NCBI GenBank assembly: GCA_964342465.1
Contig: CAYFFQ010000002.1
Coordinates: forward strand, 62,001 to 126,000
Direction of reading: 5' to 3'
Source: MGIIb-Q1 sp964342465
GTDB taxonomy: Archaea; Thermoplasmatota; Poseidoniia; Poseidoniales; Thalassarchaeaceae
Length of the DNA: 64,000 nucleotides
Under the pieces are notes generated by a model. The model had not been told where the DNA came from, made no database searches, and worked only from the letters and a program-made list of their open reading frames with translations. This document shows positions 35,775-45,293 of the stretch, in pieces. Position numbers and translations under genes: made by a program. Positions within the stretch are counted from its first letter, which is position 1; each line of letters starts with the position of its first letter.

Positions 35775-37295
35775 TCACGAAAGTGGCCCGACTGCCGCTT
35801 CAACAGCTGTCAGTACTTCGCCTGAGTGGAGTAGTTCAACCATCGTATCGTGGTCGGGGAAGAGGGGGCGGTCTTCGTCGAGGTGTGCGATGCTCCCTCT
35901 GATGACCGAATGCGCTGCTGAGGTTCCTCTGCCGGGTGATAATCCGCGAATGTCAATAGCCTGCGAAGAGGCAATCATCTCAATGGAAAGAACACCAAAA
36001 CAATTCTCTAAAATCTGGCGAACCTTTTGGGTGGTGGTCATGGCCATGCTGACAAAATCCTCTTGGTCGGCGGCAGCAGAGATGCTCTGATTGGCTGCTG
36101 GATGTGATAGAATCCTTGTCTCTGCAACGAGGGCACAAGCAGTGTATTGGGCGACCATCAAACCCGAATGAAGTCCCGGCCTCTCGGTCAGAAATGGTGG
36201 CAATCCTCCGGATAGAGCAGGGTTGGTAAGTCTGTTCAATCTCCTCTCGCTGAGGACGGCGACCATCGACAAGCCAACGCCAACCATTTCCATCGGCAGT
36301 GCGACGGGGGAGCCTTGGAAATTAGCTCCTGTAATCACCATCTCCTCGTCGACGAGGAAGACCGGATTGTCCCCCACACCATTCAATTCAATCTCCACTT
36401 GCGAGATGGCATAGCCCATAGCATCCTTCAGTGAACCGACCACCTGAGGTGTCGAGCGCAGTGAGTATGCGTCCTGAACTTTCTTGTTGCCATTATTAAG
36501 AATTTGAGACTCATCCGTCAATTTCAACAGATTCTCAGCGCAGGCAATTGAACCGGCGAAGCCCCTCAATGCGTGCAACCTGTTGTCGTAGGGGAGCATG
36601 TTGGCATTCAACGCTTCAAGGGTCATCGCCGCAGAAATGTCGTGGTATTTTAGCCATCGTACAGCGTCGCACAGGGTAAGAGCGGCCATCGCTGTCAGCA
36701 TGTTGCTGCCATTGATGATGGATAGACCGTCGCGAGCCTCGAGAGTGATTGGGGTTAGCCCCGCATTAGCCAATGCTTCAGCGGAAGACATTCGCACCCC
36801 GTCGTGGAATGCTTCCCCTTCGCCCATCATCGTCATCGCAATCTGAGACATCGGAGATAGGTCTCCACACGCTCCGACAGAGCCCTTGGAAGCGACGAGA
36901 GGTGTGACATGGCGATTTACCATCTCCACCAACAATTCGGTGACCTCGGCGCGACCACCGGAGTTTCCGTGACAGTGGACATTGATTCTCCCAACCATCG
37001 CTCCTCTGACGACCTCCTCTGGCATCGGCTCCCCGATTCCTGCGGCATGAGAATAGACGAGGAACTTCTGGAATTGTTGCGTCTGTTCGGGGGTGAGGAC
37101 GACTTCGCTGAACTCACCTATTCCAGTGGTCACTCCATACATGATTTCGTGCTTGTCAATTTTCCTCTGGATCATGTTGCGGCAGGCAGTAATCCGCGAC
37201 CAAGCTTCATCACTGACCTCAATCATCTCACCTTTTCTAGCGACCCTCTCCACATCATGGATGGTCAGACCTTCACCGTTGAGAACAACGCTCAT
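35775..37295 (-). CDS. hutH: Histidine ammonia-lyase with an Ala-Cys-Gly triad
   Basis: 506 residues, first step of histidine use (histidine to urocanate and ammonia). The family block is GSVGACGDLSPMSQIA: the middle residue of the MIO-forming triad, usually Ser, is Cys (codon TGT). Other blocks are intact: VTTGIGEFSEVVLTP, GRINVHCHGNSG, and the later ANFQGSPVALPME. It lies just downstream of hutU on the same strand. Since Cys can also give the same cofactor in engineered enzyme, it is probably active. Confidence 0.93.
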   Translation of the reverse strand: MSVVLNGEGLTIHDVERVARKGEMIEVSDEAWSRITACRNMIQRKIDKHEIMYGVTTGIGEFSEVVLTPEQTQQFQKFLVYSHAAGIGEPMPEEVVRGAMVGRINVHCHGNSGGRAEVTELLVEMVNRHVTPLVASKGSVGACGDLSPMSQIAMTMMGEGEAFHDGVRMSSAEALANAGLTPITLEARDGLSIINGSNMLTAMAALTLCDAVRWLKYHDISAAMTLEALNANMLPYDNRLHALRGFAGSIACAENLLKLTDESQILNNGNKKVQDAYSLRSTPQVVGSLKDAMGYAISQVEIELNGVGDNPVFLVDEEMVITGANFQGSPVALPMEMVGVGLSMVAVLSERRLNRLTNPALSGGLPPFLTERPGLHSGLMVAQYTACALVAETRILSHPAANQSISAAADQEDFVSMAMTTTQKVRQILENCFGVLSIEMIASSQAIDIRGLSPGRGTSAAHSVIRGSIAHLDEDRPLFPDHDTMVELLHSGEVLTAVEAAVGPLS

Positions 37296-37350
37296 AGGCC
37301 GGCGACCGGTGAATGGGTCTTAATCATAGTCAATCATGAAAATTGTAGAT

Positions 37351-39375
37351 TCATTCGTCAAAACACCTGTCCACTACTGATTCGTCAGCGGTCTGCGGCA
37401 AGGTAATGGTCAGATTTTCATGTATCTCCATCGCTCGTCTCGCGGCCTTCAATGCGCCGGAATTCCTACCCCAAGCCCTTCTTGCTATGCCGTTGTTGAC
37501 ATCCCAATTCAACATTGATTCCAATCTCCTATCAGCATCATCACTGCCGTCGAGAAGTAGGCCGAAACCCCCGTTGATGACCTCCCCCCACCCGACACCA
37601 CCACCGTTGTGCAGGCTGACCCAAGTAGCCCCTCGAAACGAATCACCTACGAAATTGTGAACAGACATGTCTGCGGTGAACATCGAGCCGTCTGAAATGT
37701 TGGCTGTTTCTCGATAGGGTGAGTCGGTGCCGGAGACATCATGGTGGTCCCTCCCAATAACAATCGGTGCTGAAATCTCGCCGTCGCTGATGGCCTGATT
37801 GAATGCTCGAGCGATTGCACGCCTCCCTCTTTCATCCGCATATAGAATGCGAGCCTGACTTCCCACTACCAAGTTGTTTTTTCCCGCCTCATCAATCCAA
37901 CGAGTATTATCCAACATCTGCTGCTTGATGTCCTCGGGACTATCTTCTGCCAATTGCTGTAATACTGCGGAGGCGATATCATCGCTGCGGCGAAGGTCTT
38001 CGCTTTCACCGGAAGTACAGACCCACCGGAAAGGGCCGAAACCGTGGTCGAAGCAAATAGGACCCATGATGTCTTCAACATAGGATGGATATCTGAAATC
38101 TCCGTTTTCTCTGAGAATATCAGCTCCCGCTCTACTCGATTCGAGAAGGAAGGCATTGCCGTAATCCCAAAAATGCATTCCCAGAGCGGTCAGTTCATTG
38201 ACCAATCGACAATGCTGTCGTAGCGACTCCTGCACCAATTTTTTGAATCTGGGTGGGTCAGAAACCATGATTTCATTCGCCTTATCGAAGGTGACCTGAT
38301 AGGGATAATATCCGCCCAACCAAGGATTGTGAAGAGATGTCTGGTCGCTTCCAAGGTCGACCGCCACCTCCTTTTCCACCATTCGGGCCAACAGGGTGAC
38401 GATATTACCTACATATCCGATGCTTACAGCATCTCCCCTCTCCGAGTATTCGACGAGCATATCTATGGCTGAATCACAGTCGTCGACCAGATGGTCTACC
38501 CAGCCTTGTGCATGGCGTTTTTCCGCTACCACAGGGTTGATTTCGGCAACGATACAGGATGCCCCGGCGATGACAGCCGCTTTCGCTTGAGCCCCGCTCA
38601 TTCCACCCAACCCGCTGGTGACGAAGGTCACACCGGCCAATCCACTCTCTGAGTTTCTTCCGAGATACTTCCTCGCTGCATTCATCAGGGTGATGGTGGT
38701 TCCATGGACAATTCCTTGCGGGCCGATGTACATGTATGAACCAGCAGTCATCTGTCCGTATTGACTAACCCCGAGAGCGTTGAACCTCTCGTAGTTTTCC
38801 TGCGAGGAGTGATTCGGTATCACCATGCCATTGGTGACCACCACTCTTGGGGCTTCCCTGTTGGAAGGGAAGAGGCCGAGGGGATGGCCAGAATACATCA
38901 CCAATGTCTGTTCTTCACTCATCTGACTGAGATATTTCATGGTCAATCGATATTGAGCCCAGTTTTGGAAGACGGCGCCATTCCCACCGTAGGTAATCAA
39001 TTCGTGAGGGAATTGGGCGACTGTAGCGTCCAAATTGTTCTGAATCATCAACATGATGGCCGCCGCCTGTTTCGATTTCGCCGGATAGGCGGCCATCGGA
39101 TAGGCACGCATCTCGAATGAGGTGGGTCGAAATCTGTGCATGTAGATTCGTCCGTACTCCCTCAACTCCTGTGTAAACTCCTCTGCGAGTGTGGCATGTT
39201 GGTGGGGGGGGAAGTATCTGAGTGCGTTGTGGACAGCCAACCGTTTCTCTTCTGCGGTGAGCACATCTGGTCGGATGGGTGCGTGAGGAACTTCCATTGA
39301 GTGTCCGGGGTGAGGGGGGAGGTTGTCTGGGATGCCCTCTTCAATAGAGGCGCGCAACTCGTCCCACTCTTCCAT
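37351..39375 (-). CDS. hutU: Urocanate hydratase
   Basis: 674 residues, long for the family (about 550-570 in bacteria, about 670-690 in animals). Converts urocanate to imidazolonepropionate with bound NAD+. Blocks: YGGNGAVFQNWAQYRLTM, YSGHPLGLFPS, VTSGLGGMSGAQAKAAVIAG (NAD), and GFGPFRWVCTSGES near the active-site Cys. The next gene down is hutH (55-bp gap), probably an operon. Confidence 0.95.
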   Translation of the reverse strand: MEEWDELRASIEEGIPDNLPPHPGHSMEVPHAPIRPDVLTAEEKRLAVHNALRYFPPHQHATLAEEFTQELREYGRIYMHRFRPTSFEMRAYPMAAYPAKSKQAAAIMLMIQNNLDATVAQFPHELITYGGNGAVFQNWAQYRLTMKYLSQMSEEQTLVMYSGHPLGLFPSNREAPRVVVTNGMVIPNHSSQENYERFNALGVSQYGQMTAGSYMYIGPQGIVHGTTITLMNAARKYLGRNSESGLAGVTFVTSGLGGMSGAQAKAAVIAGASCIVAEINPVVAEKRHAQGWVDHLVDDCDSAIDMLVEYSERGDAVSIGYVGNIVTLLARMVEKEVAVDLGSDQTSLHNPWLGGYYPYQVTFDKANEIMVSDPPRFKKLVQESLRQHCRLVNELTALGMHFWDYGNAFLLESSRAGADILRENGDFRYPSYVEDIMGPICFDHGFGPFRWVCTSGESEDLRRSDDIASAVLQQLAEDSPEDIKQQMLDNTRWIDEAGKNNLVVGSQARILYADERGRRAIARAFNQAISDGEISAPIVIGRDHHDVSGTDSPYRETANISDGSMFTADMSVHNFVGDSFRGATWVSLHNGGGVGWGEVINGGFGLLLDGSDDADRRLESMLNWDVNNGIARRAWGRNSGALKAARRAMEIHENLTITLPQTADESVVDRCFDE

Positions 39376-39454
39376 GTCTATCTGCTGTTGAGGGGTCGGT
39401 TTTGATTATTGTCAATGGTGTAGTCTATGGACTGATTGCGATGGCAGGGCATGT

Positions 39455-40723
39455 ATGGATGATGGGGCAGCGGAGTGGTACCTCTCCGACATGGCCAACG
39501 GAATTGAGAGGAGCATGATTCTCACTATTGCTGCTGAGGTGCGAAAGATGAAGGCCGAGGGTTGCGAAGTGGCCGCTTTCACTGTCGGTGATTTTTCGCC
39601 TCAGCATTTCGAAGTACCACGGGATTTCATCTCATTTCTTGCCGATGCGGTGGCATCTAACGAGACAAATTATCCACCCGCAGCCGGCCTACCTGAACTG
39701 AGAGAGAGTCTTGCTGGATGGATGTCCTCACGCTATGGATATCCAGTCTCTGCTGAAGGTGTCATCGTCGGCAGCGGGGCGAGGCCTCCCCTCTATGCAT
39801 CACTTCGTCTCTTCCTATCGCCCGGAGATGGCCTCGCTCATGGGGTTCCAGCATGGAACAACCACTACTATGTTCATCTGAACGATGCGGTTGACATACC
39901 TATCCGAGGTAGTCGCGAAAGCAGATTTCTCCCAACTGCTGAAGGTGTCGCAGAGCGCATTGAAGAAATCCGAGTACTGATTCTCAATTCACCTCTGAAC
40001 CCGACTGGAACTTGCTTTTCAGCGGATGAGTTGGGGGCGATTTGCGATGTGATAATCAGAGAGAATCAACTGAGGAAATCACAGGGGAAAAAGCCAGTTA
40101 TTCTCATTTATGACCAAGTCTACTCAACCATGCTCGCCGCCGGGAAGGAGCATTATCATCCTATAGTCCTCAGGCCAGAGATTGCGCCGTACACAGTGAC
40201 ATTGGATGCGATTTCAAAGTCCCTGACTGCTACTGGTCTGAGGCTCGGTTGGATGACTCTACCACCACGACTGGCACCTCCCGCTGTCGCTCTGATTGGC
40301 CATCTGGGGGCTTGGCCGGCCAGACCGATTCAGTTAGCAGCCGAGCAAACATACAGCCGACCAGAATTACTCACCGATTTCTTTGCCGACCTGAATGGTC
40401 GCATTTCCGAAAGAATGGATATTCTCCTTGCACAGCTCTCGGAAATGAAAAATTCAGGCCTACCTGTTGATTATATTCCACCGGAAGGTGGAATCTACCT
40501 TTCCACCAGATTCAACCTCTTCGAAATCCTAGGTGTGACTACGAATGAAGAGGTCAGAAGATGGTTGTTGCAAGAAGCAGGTGTTGCAGTTGTGCCATTC
40601 CAGGCTTTTGGGCTTGAAGAAGAGAGTGGATGGTTCAGGGTCTCAGTCGGGGCGGTGAGCGTCCAAGAAGTGGAGGATGCCTTTATTCGTCTCCGTAAGG
40701 CTCTATGCGTTCTACAATCCTGA
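39455..40723 (+). CDS. Class I/II PLP aminotransferase
   Basis: 422 residues, fold-type I. The PLP lysine is in DAISKSLTATGLRLGW, the substrate/phosphate region in NSPLNPTGTCFS, and the Asp/Tyr pair in IYDQVYSTML. AspC-like subgroup; the amino donor cannot be read from sequence. It is divergent from hutU (80-bp gap) and sits among the histidine genes, so it may use the glutamate they produce. Confidence 0.88.
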   Translation: MDDGAAEWYLSDMANGIERSMILTIAAEVRKMKAEGCEVAAFTVGDFSPQHFEVPRDFISFLADAVASNETNYPPAAGLPELRESLAGWMSSRYGYPVSAEGVIVGSGARPPLYASLRLFLSPGDGLAHGVPAWNNHYYVHLNDAVDIPIRGSRESRFLPTAEGVAERIEEIRVLILNSPLNPTGTCFSADELGAICDVIIRENQLRKSQGKKPVILIYDQVYSTMLAAGKEHYHPIVLRPEIAPYTVTLDAISKSLTATGLRLGWMTLPPRLAPPAVALIGHLGAWPARPIQLAAEQTYSRPELLTDFFADLNGRISERMDILLAQLSEMKNSGLPVDYIPPEGGIYLSTRFNLFEILGVTTNEEVRRWLLQEAGVAVVPFQAFGLEEESGWFRVSVGAVSVQEVEDAFIRLRKALCVLQS

Positions 40724-40965
40724 ACACACTCATTCAATCAGAAGGAACGGCTTCGTCACGCATCGGCTCGGATTCTCGCCTTGGCAAGAAACTCATAATC
40801 TCATACAATTTGAAGGATTTGCCGCGACAGATTGTTCGGTTGTTGATGAGGGATTTTCTCCTTTGTCAGGAGATACTGAATGAGCAGGGCCACTGAAGAG
40901 GTATAGAAAAACTTTCTTCTCAGGTCATCGAGAAAAAAAATGTGAATGAGGATTCCCACCACACC

Positions 40966-41595
40966 TTAGGATTCGAGCCGGTCGTAGACGGTCTTCATCA
41001 CTTTTCTTGACTCAGTTCTGGCAACTTCACGAATTTCCTTGACCCGCGCAAGGAGTTCTTCACCTCTCTCGCCTAGAGAATTGGCGTTGATTTCGACATT
41101 GAATAGAGCGCCTTTACAGGCAGCAGAGGCGAGAAGGGAGGCAACCGCAACATCGGTCACAGCATTTGCATTGCCTTTCTCTGCTAGGTCCGCCATAGTC
41201 AGCAGTAATTCCAATCCCGCTTCAGCAGTCATCAGGGGGACGAGTGAAGCGTGAAGTGTTGCATCTTGAATTGCCCTCTTTCGCTCAGATTTTTGCTCTT
41301 CAGTCTGTTTCGGCAACCTGAAACTCTCCATCACTGCATCAAAAGAGTCACTATCCTGCTGAGCCAAGTCAAACCCCTTCTCTACAAGAGGGGTGGCGAT
41401 GGCTTTCGCTGTTCTCGCAGCTTGCCATCCCCCTTCCCACTTCTCCCTTCCGAGGGTGATATCCGAGACCATGATGACTAGACCGGCTGCTTGGGAAAGT
41501 GCCACAGCGGCCGCTGAACCCCCCCCCGGCGTCGGAGAACTTGAAGCGAGTGCTCTAGCAAACGCAATTTGGGGTATATCTGCAAAATCAGTCAT
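40966..41595 (-). CDS. fchA: FTCD cyclodeaminase-type protein (methenyl-THF cyclohydrolase family)
   Basis: 209 residues, all-helical. The opening SSSPTPGGGSAAAVALSQAAGL is the family hallmark. It removes ammonia from 5-formimino-tetrahydrofolate to give 5,10-methenyl-THF. In animals this domain is fused to glutamate formiminotransferase; here the two genes are separate and consecutive on the minus strand, with a 30-bp repeat at the junction. Confidence 0.9.
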   Translation of the reverse strand: MTDFADIPQIAFARALASSSPTPGGGSAAAVALSQAAGLVIMVSDITLGREKWEGGWQAARTAKAIATPLVEKGFDLAQQDSDSFDAVMESFRLPKQTEEQKSERKRAIQDATLHASLVPLMTAEAGLELLLTMADLAEKGNANAVTDVAVASLLASAACKGALFNVEINANSLGERGEELLARVKEIREVARTESRKVMKTVYDRLES

Positions 41596-41678
41596 TCATC
41601 ACACCTGCACCATCAGCGAGAAACCTAAGCATCCTCCACACTCGTATTTCTGCAAAATCAGTCATTCATCACACCTGC
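41579..41678. repeat. 30-bp perfect direct repeat at the ftcD/fchA junction
   Basis: The same 30 bases occur at 41579-41608 and 41649-41678, 70 bp apart, with a 40-bp unrelated spacer. The right copy contains the ftcD stop; the left contains the fchA start. In each copy the ATG of fchA and the stop of ftcD overlap as ATGACTGA, so the ancestral genes probably overlapped. Confidence 0.95.
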
Positions 41679-42692
41679 TGCATATTCAATTATCCTTTTC
41701 TTCGCATCGAACTCAGAGAGGACATTCAATTGTAATCCCTCAACAGCAGCCTCAATCAATCCCTCTATAGATTCGTCATCACCCGAATAGAATCTGCCGG
41801 CGTTGACAATGGCGGTCAATGGAACCAATCCGACCAATTCGCCGGCAGTGACTCTCCTCCCATCCACAGCAGCCAATTCTCTAATCGCTTCAGTCACTTC
41901 AGCGAGACCAGTCTGTGAAAAGTCGAGGAGATTCATGGAAACCTGTGCAGTTGATTCATCATACATCCATCCAGCTGCCTGAAGAGCGTGAAAGCGACCA
42001 CGGTTTCTCAGGACATTCCCTTCATCATCGTACATTTTTTCACCGTTCTCATCCTTTCTAATCGTACCACTCGTCCTCAATTTACCGGCGATGGAGTTGG
42101 CAAAGGACTTGTCGTCAGTATCAAGATTGACATTGTAGGCGATAAGCACAGGCCTTGCACCACTGGCAGTGACCCCGCTTTTTGAATTGAACGCAGTAGG
42201 TCCATAGTCCGGCTCCCACTGTGGGTTTGACATCTTCTCCTCCAATGCCTCGTATTCCCCGCGGCGAATGTCCGGCAGCCTGACCCTATCAGATGTCCTC
42301 GCTGCATGAGCATACAAGTAGACAGAAAGTGAATACATCTCCGCCGCCCGCTCTGCATACGATTCAGCGAGTCTCACACACTCGTCCATAGTAACCCCAA
42401 TAATCGGGATGAAGGGGACGACATCCACAGCACCCATTCTCGCATGTTCTCCACTATGAGTGGACATATCAATTAATTCAAGAGCGGTACCCGTACCCCT
42501 CAGGGCAGCCTCGAGGACCAAATCCGGCTCGCCAATGATGGTTACAACAGTCCTGTTGAAGTCAGCACCCATGTCCACATCGAGGATTTTCACACCCTCC
42601 ACTTCTAGAATAGAGTTAGTTATCCTCTCAATGATTTTCGCGTCCCTCCCCTCGGAGAAGTTGGGAACACACTCGACCAATCGCCCACTCAT
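41658..42692 (-). CDS. ftcD: Glutamate formiminotransferase
   Basis: 344 residues from ATG 42692. Moves the formimino group of formiminoglutamate to tetrahydrofolate, releasing glutamate. Blocks: VECVPNFSEGRDAKII, DADFNR-like DMGADFNRTVVTI, STHSGEHARMGAVDVVPF (catalytic His) and PVLIAYNVNL. It completes histidine to glutamate with hutH, hutU and hutI. The open frame upstream of 42692 has no family match. Confidence 0.94.
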   Translation of the reverse strand: MSGRLVECVPNFSEGRDAKIIERITNSILEVEGVKILDVDMGADFNRTVVTIIGEPDLVLEAALRGTGTALELIDMSTHSGEHARMGAVDVVPFIPIIGVTMDECVRLAESYAERAAEMYSLSVYLYAHAARTSDRVRLPDIRRGEYEALEEKMSNPQWEPDYGPTAFNSKSGVTASGARPVLIAYNVNLDTDDKSFANSIAGKLRTSGTIRKDENGEKMYDDEGNVLRNRGRFHALQAAGWMYDESTAQVSMNLLDFSQTGLAEVTEAIRELAAVDGRRVTAGELVGLVPLTAIVNAGRFYSGDDESIEGLIEAAVEGLQLNVLSEFDAKKRIIEYAAGVMND

Positions 42693-42769
42693 ATCCACTC
42701 GGCTATGAAGGCAGATGAAATGAATTGCGCCTGCACAGGTTCGAGATACGGGTCCATATTCAGGAGGAA

Positions 42770-44014
42770 TCAGGTCCAAAGGTCGTTTGGAGCATCGCCT
42801 TTCCTCTCGTTCTGTTTCTTGATTATTGTGGCATGAGCGTTGGCGAAGTCGGCCTTAGTCGCCTTCTTCCTCTGCTCTCGGATAGCGCACATCCCCGCCT
42901 CGACGACCAAAGCCTTCAACTCAGCACCGGAAAAACCGGAGGTGATGGTGGTGAGGTGGTTTAACGATACTCCGGCGCTCGTCGGCATTTTTCCCATGTG
43001 AATCTCGAGAATCGACCGCCTCGCTTCCTCTTTAGGTAGTGGAATATCAATGACTCTGTCAAATCTCCCAGGTCTCAGTAGAGCTTCATCTAGAATATCG
43101 GGGCGGTTGGTGGCGGCTATCAACTTGACATCGGAAAGAGGGTCGAACCCATCCAGTTCAGCTAACAACTGCATCAGAGTACGCTGCACTTCTCTATCGC
43201 CGCTGGTGGCTGAGTCCAGTCGCTTGGCTCCGATGGCGTCAATTTCATCGATGAAGACGATTGAAGGTGCACGTTCCCGAGCGAGGTCAAACAGTTCTCG
43301 CACCATTCTTCCACCTTCGCCGATGTACTTCTGAGCGAGTTCTGAGGCGACGAGACGGATGAAGGTGCAATTCGTTGAATTGGCGACTGCCTTTGCAAGC
43401 ATCGTTTTTCCACACCCTGGTGGGCCGACCAAGATGACGCCACTTGGGGGTTCGATGCCGAAATCTGTGAATGCTTCGGGATTCTTCAGCGGTAACTCAA
43501 TGGATTCCTTCACCAGTGAAATCTGTTCATCCAATCCTCCGAGGTCGTGAAAAGTAATGGTTGGTTTCTCGACCATTTCAGCACCCATGACCAATGGGTC
43601 CCAAGCATCGTGCAGTACATTGACTATCGAAAGGGTGTCCTGATTGAGGGCCACCCGCGCACCCGGTTTCATCAGGTCTGGGTCTATTGCGCGGTTGTAT
43701 GTGACGAGAAAGACGGTGCCGTTGCTAGAGCGAACAACCGCCCTCTCCTCGTCTAGAACATCCTGAATGTTGCCGATTACATGCGGAGGCATACGAAGAT
43801 TACGGACATCTTCCTCCAATCTTTTGACTTGATTCTTTTGGCGGGATACCTGATTTTCCAAATCAATACGTTCCTGCATAAGTTGTTGCGCCTGTTCCTT
43901 CAACTCCTGATATTCCATTTCGAGTTTGCGAATGGTGCTGTCTATGAGGCTGCCCGCCCTAGAGGGTGCATTGTCGTCATCCGCTGGATGGAGTGCATCT
44001 GAGTCTGAAACCAT
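42770..44014 (-). CDS. pan: Proteasome-activating nucleotidase (PAN) with Leu-Trp-Thr C-terminus
   Basis: 414 residues. An AAA+ hexamer that unfolds substrates for the 20S proteasome. An N-terminal coiled coil (about 25-70), an OB domain, Walker A GPPGCGKTML near 203, Walker B IVFIDEIDAIG, and the arginine-finger region LLRPGRFDRVIDIP. The C-terminal tail of PAN normally ends in a hydrophobic-Tyr-X motif that docks in the proteasome; here it ends DLWT, with Trp at the Tyr place. A Cdc48-like ATPase is an alternative, but the single AAA domain with N-coil fits PAN. Confidence 0.93.
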   Translation of the reverse strand: MVSDSDALHPADDDNAPSRAGSLIDSTIRKLEMEYQELKEQAQQLMQERIDLENQVSRQKNQVKRLEEDVRNLRMPPHVIGNIQDVLDEERAVVRSSNGTVFLVTYNRAIDPDLMKPGARVALNQDTLSIVNVLHDAWDPLVMGAEMVEKPTITFHDLGGLDEQISLVKESIELPLKNPEAFTDFGIEPPSGVILVGPPGCGKTMLAKAVANSTNCTFIRLVASELAQKYIGEGGRMVRELFDLARERAPSIVFIDEIDAIGAKRLDSATSGDREVQRTLMQLLAELDGFDPLSDVKLIAATNRPDILDEALLRPGRFDRVIDIPLPKEEARRSILEIHMGKMPTSAGVSLNHLTTITSGFSGAELKALVVEAGMCAIREQRKKATKADFANAHATIIKKQNERKGDAPNDLWT

Positions 44015-44187
44015 GCCGATTCCCAGTTGTCTTCCGCCCCCTCGTCCTCTATCAATGTATCATAGAAGGATGATGACAGGAATCTCTTCTCATTGGTATT
44101 GTGAAGTATTCGAATGAGCAGTTTGGCAATTCAACTAAATTGTTCGGAGATTCAAGGTGGGCGATGATGGTGTCAAATGAAGATGGA

Positions 44188-44196
44188 CTAAAATAG
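44188..44196 (+). promoter_or_regulatory. TATA-box candidate for mbf1
   Basis: CTAAAATAG is centred 33 bases before ATG 44225. Initiation about 25 bases downstream would give a leader of a few bases, so the mRNA would be nearly leaderless. Confidence 0.45.
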
Positions 44197-44224
44197 GGTG
44201 ACACATAGCCGCTAATGAGAGAAG

Positions 44225-44746
44225 ATGGCGACATGTGAACTGTGCGGAACTGACGGCATATCTACGAGGAGTGTACAAGCACATGGCACCTTCATCGAAG
44301 CGTGTAAAAACTGTCAATCCAGCATGGGAATCAACCCTGAGAAACAGGCTGCAGTAAAGAATGTTCAACAAGCTGTTTCAAAGCAGAGGTCTGCAACATC
44401 CGGCGGATACGGCGGTTTGGGAACCGCAGGAAAGGACATCATGATGAGAGGTGAGTCTGAACTGGTTCAGGACTTTTCGACCAGAATCCGTAAGGCAAGA
44501 GAAGAGAAGGGCTGGGACCAACGCTCGCTGGCATTGAAGATGAAGGAAAAAATCAATGTCATTCAACGGTGTGAAGCGGGGCAGAGACCTGTCGACGGTG
44601 TGGCGAAGAAATTTGAAAAGACCTTGGGGATACAGTTGTTCACCAACGCCGGCGATATTGAATTCAACCGCTCTGTTGGCAACAGGGATGCAAGAACGAT
44701 GAATCTCGGAGACTACCTCAAAATGGCGAAGCATGGGGAGAAGTGA
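44225..44746 (+). CDS. mbf1: Multiprotein bridging factor 1 (MBF1) homologue
   Basis: 173 residues. An N-terminal zinc ribbon (CELCGTDG...CKNC) precedes a Cro-type helix-turn-helix (FSTRIRKAREEKGWDQRSLA, then INVIQRCEAGQRPVD). Archaeal MBF1 has been linked to transcription and to ribosomes. The last 14 bases overlap tsr3, so the two are co-translated. Confidence 0.95.
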   Translation: MATCELCGTDGISTRSVQAHGTFIEACKNCQSSMGINPEKQAAVKNVQQAVSKQRSATSGGYGGLGTAGKDIMMRGESELVQDFSTRIRKAREEKGWDQRSLALKMKEKINVIQRCEAGQRPVDGVAKKFEKTLGIQLFTNAGDIEFNRSVGNRDARTMNLGDYLKMAKHGEK

Positions 44747-45293
44747 GCTCATTCTAGACATTCCCTTGCACATCATCCACCTATCACAGGACGACCCTCG
44801 GAAGTGTACGGCGCGGAAGTTGGAGAGGCGCGGTTTGGCCATTGTCCACGGCAAAATCAATCATGCACCCAAACGGGGAATCTTGTTGGACCCGAGTGCC
44901 GAGTTAATCTTGGGTCCTGAGGATTTGCAACTCGTAGAGCGAGGTGGTGCATTGGTTGCATTGGACTGTTCTTGGAAGAAGTGTGACACATCTTTTGAAG
45001 AGTTGAAACGCGCTTCACCTAACCTGAAGCCGAGGACTCTCCCTGTTGTATTGGCTGCGAATGAAGTATCTTGGGGAAGACCTGGAAGATTATCAACCGT
45101 CGAAGCTCTGGCTGTCAGCCTCAAACTACTTGGGCGAAATGAACAGGTTAAGACGATCCTCTCACCATTTCGGTTCGGGGAACAGTTCCTCTCTTTGAAC
45201 GCAGAACCGCTAAAAGCCTACGCACAAGCGAAATCAAATGAAGAAATAGTCCAATTACAATGGGAATTCTTTGACCGGCCTGATGATGATTGA
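44733..45293 (+). CDS. tsr3: Tsr3, rRNA aminocarboxypropyltransferase
   Basis: 186 residues, SPOUT-like. It adds the 3-amino-3-carboxypropyl group of SAM to the small-subunit rRNA hypermodified uridine. Family blocks: DDPRKCTARKLERRGLA, ALDCSWKKC, LPVVLAANEVSWGRPGRLST and EALAVSLKLLG. A 61-bp repeat array starts about 60 bases after its stop. Confidence 0.93.
   Translation: MGRSELILDIPLHIIHLSQDDPRKCTARKLERRGLAIVHGKINHAPKRGILLDPSAELILGPEDLQLVERGGALVALDCSWKKCDTSFEELKRASPNLKPRTLPVVLAANEVSWGRPGRLSTVEALAVSLKLLGRNEQVKTILSPFRFGEQFLSLNAEPLKAYAQAKSNEEIVQLQWEFFDRPDDD

Noticed and set aside
40705..40896. 63-residue rightward frame overlapping the aminotransferase end
   Set aside because: Overlap with the gene's end, no start signal and no recognisable pattern; a real short gene cannot be excluded.
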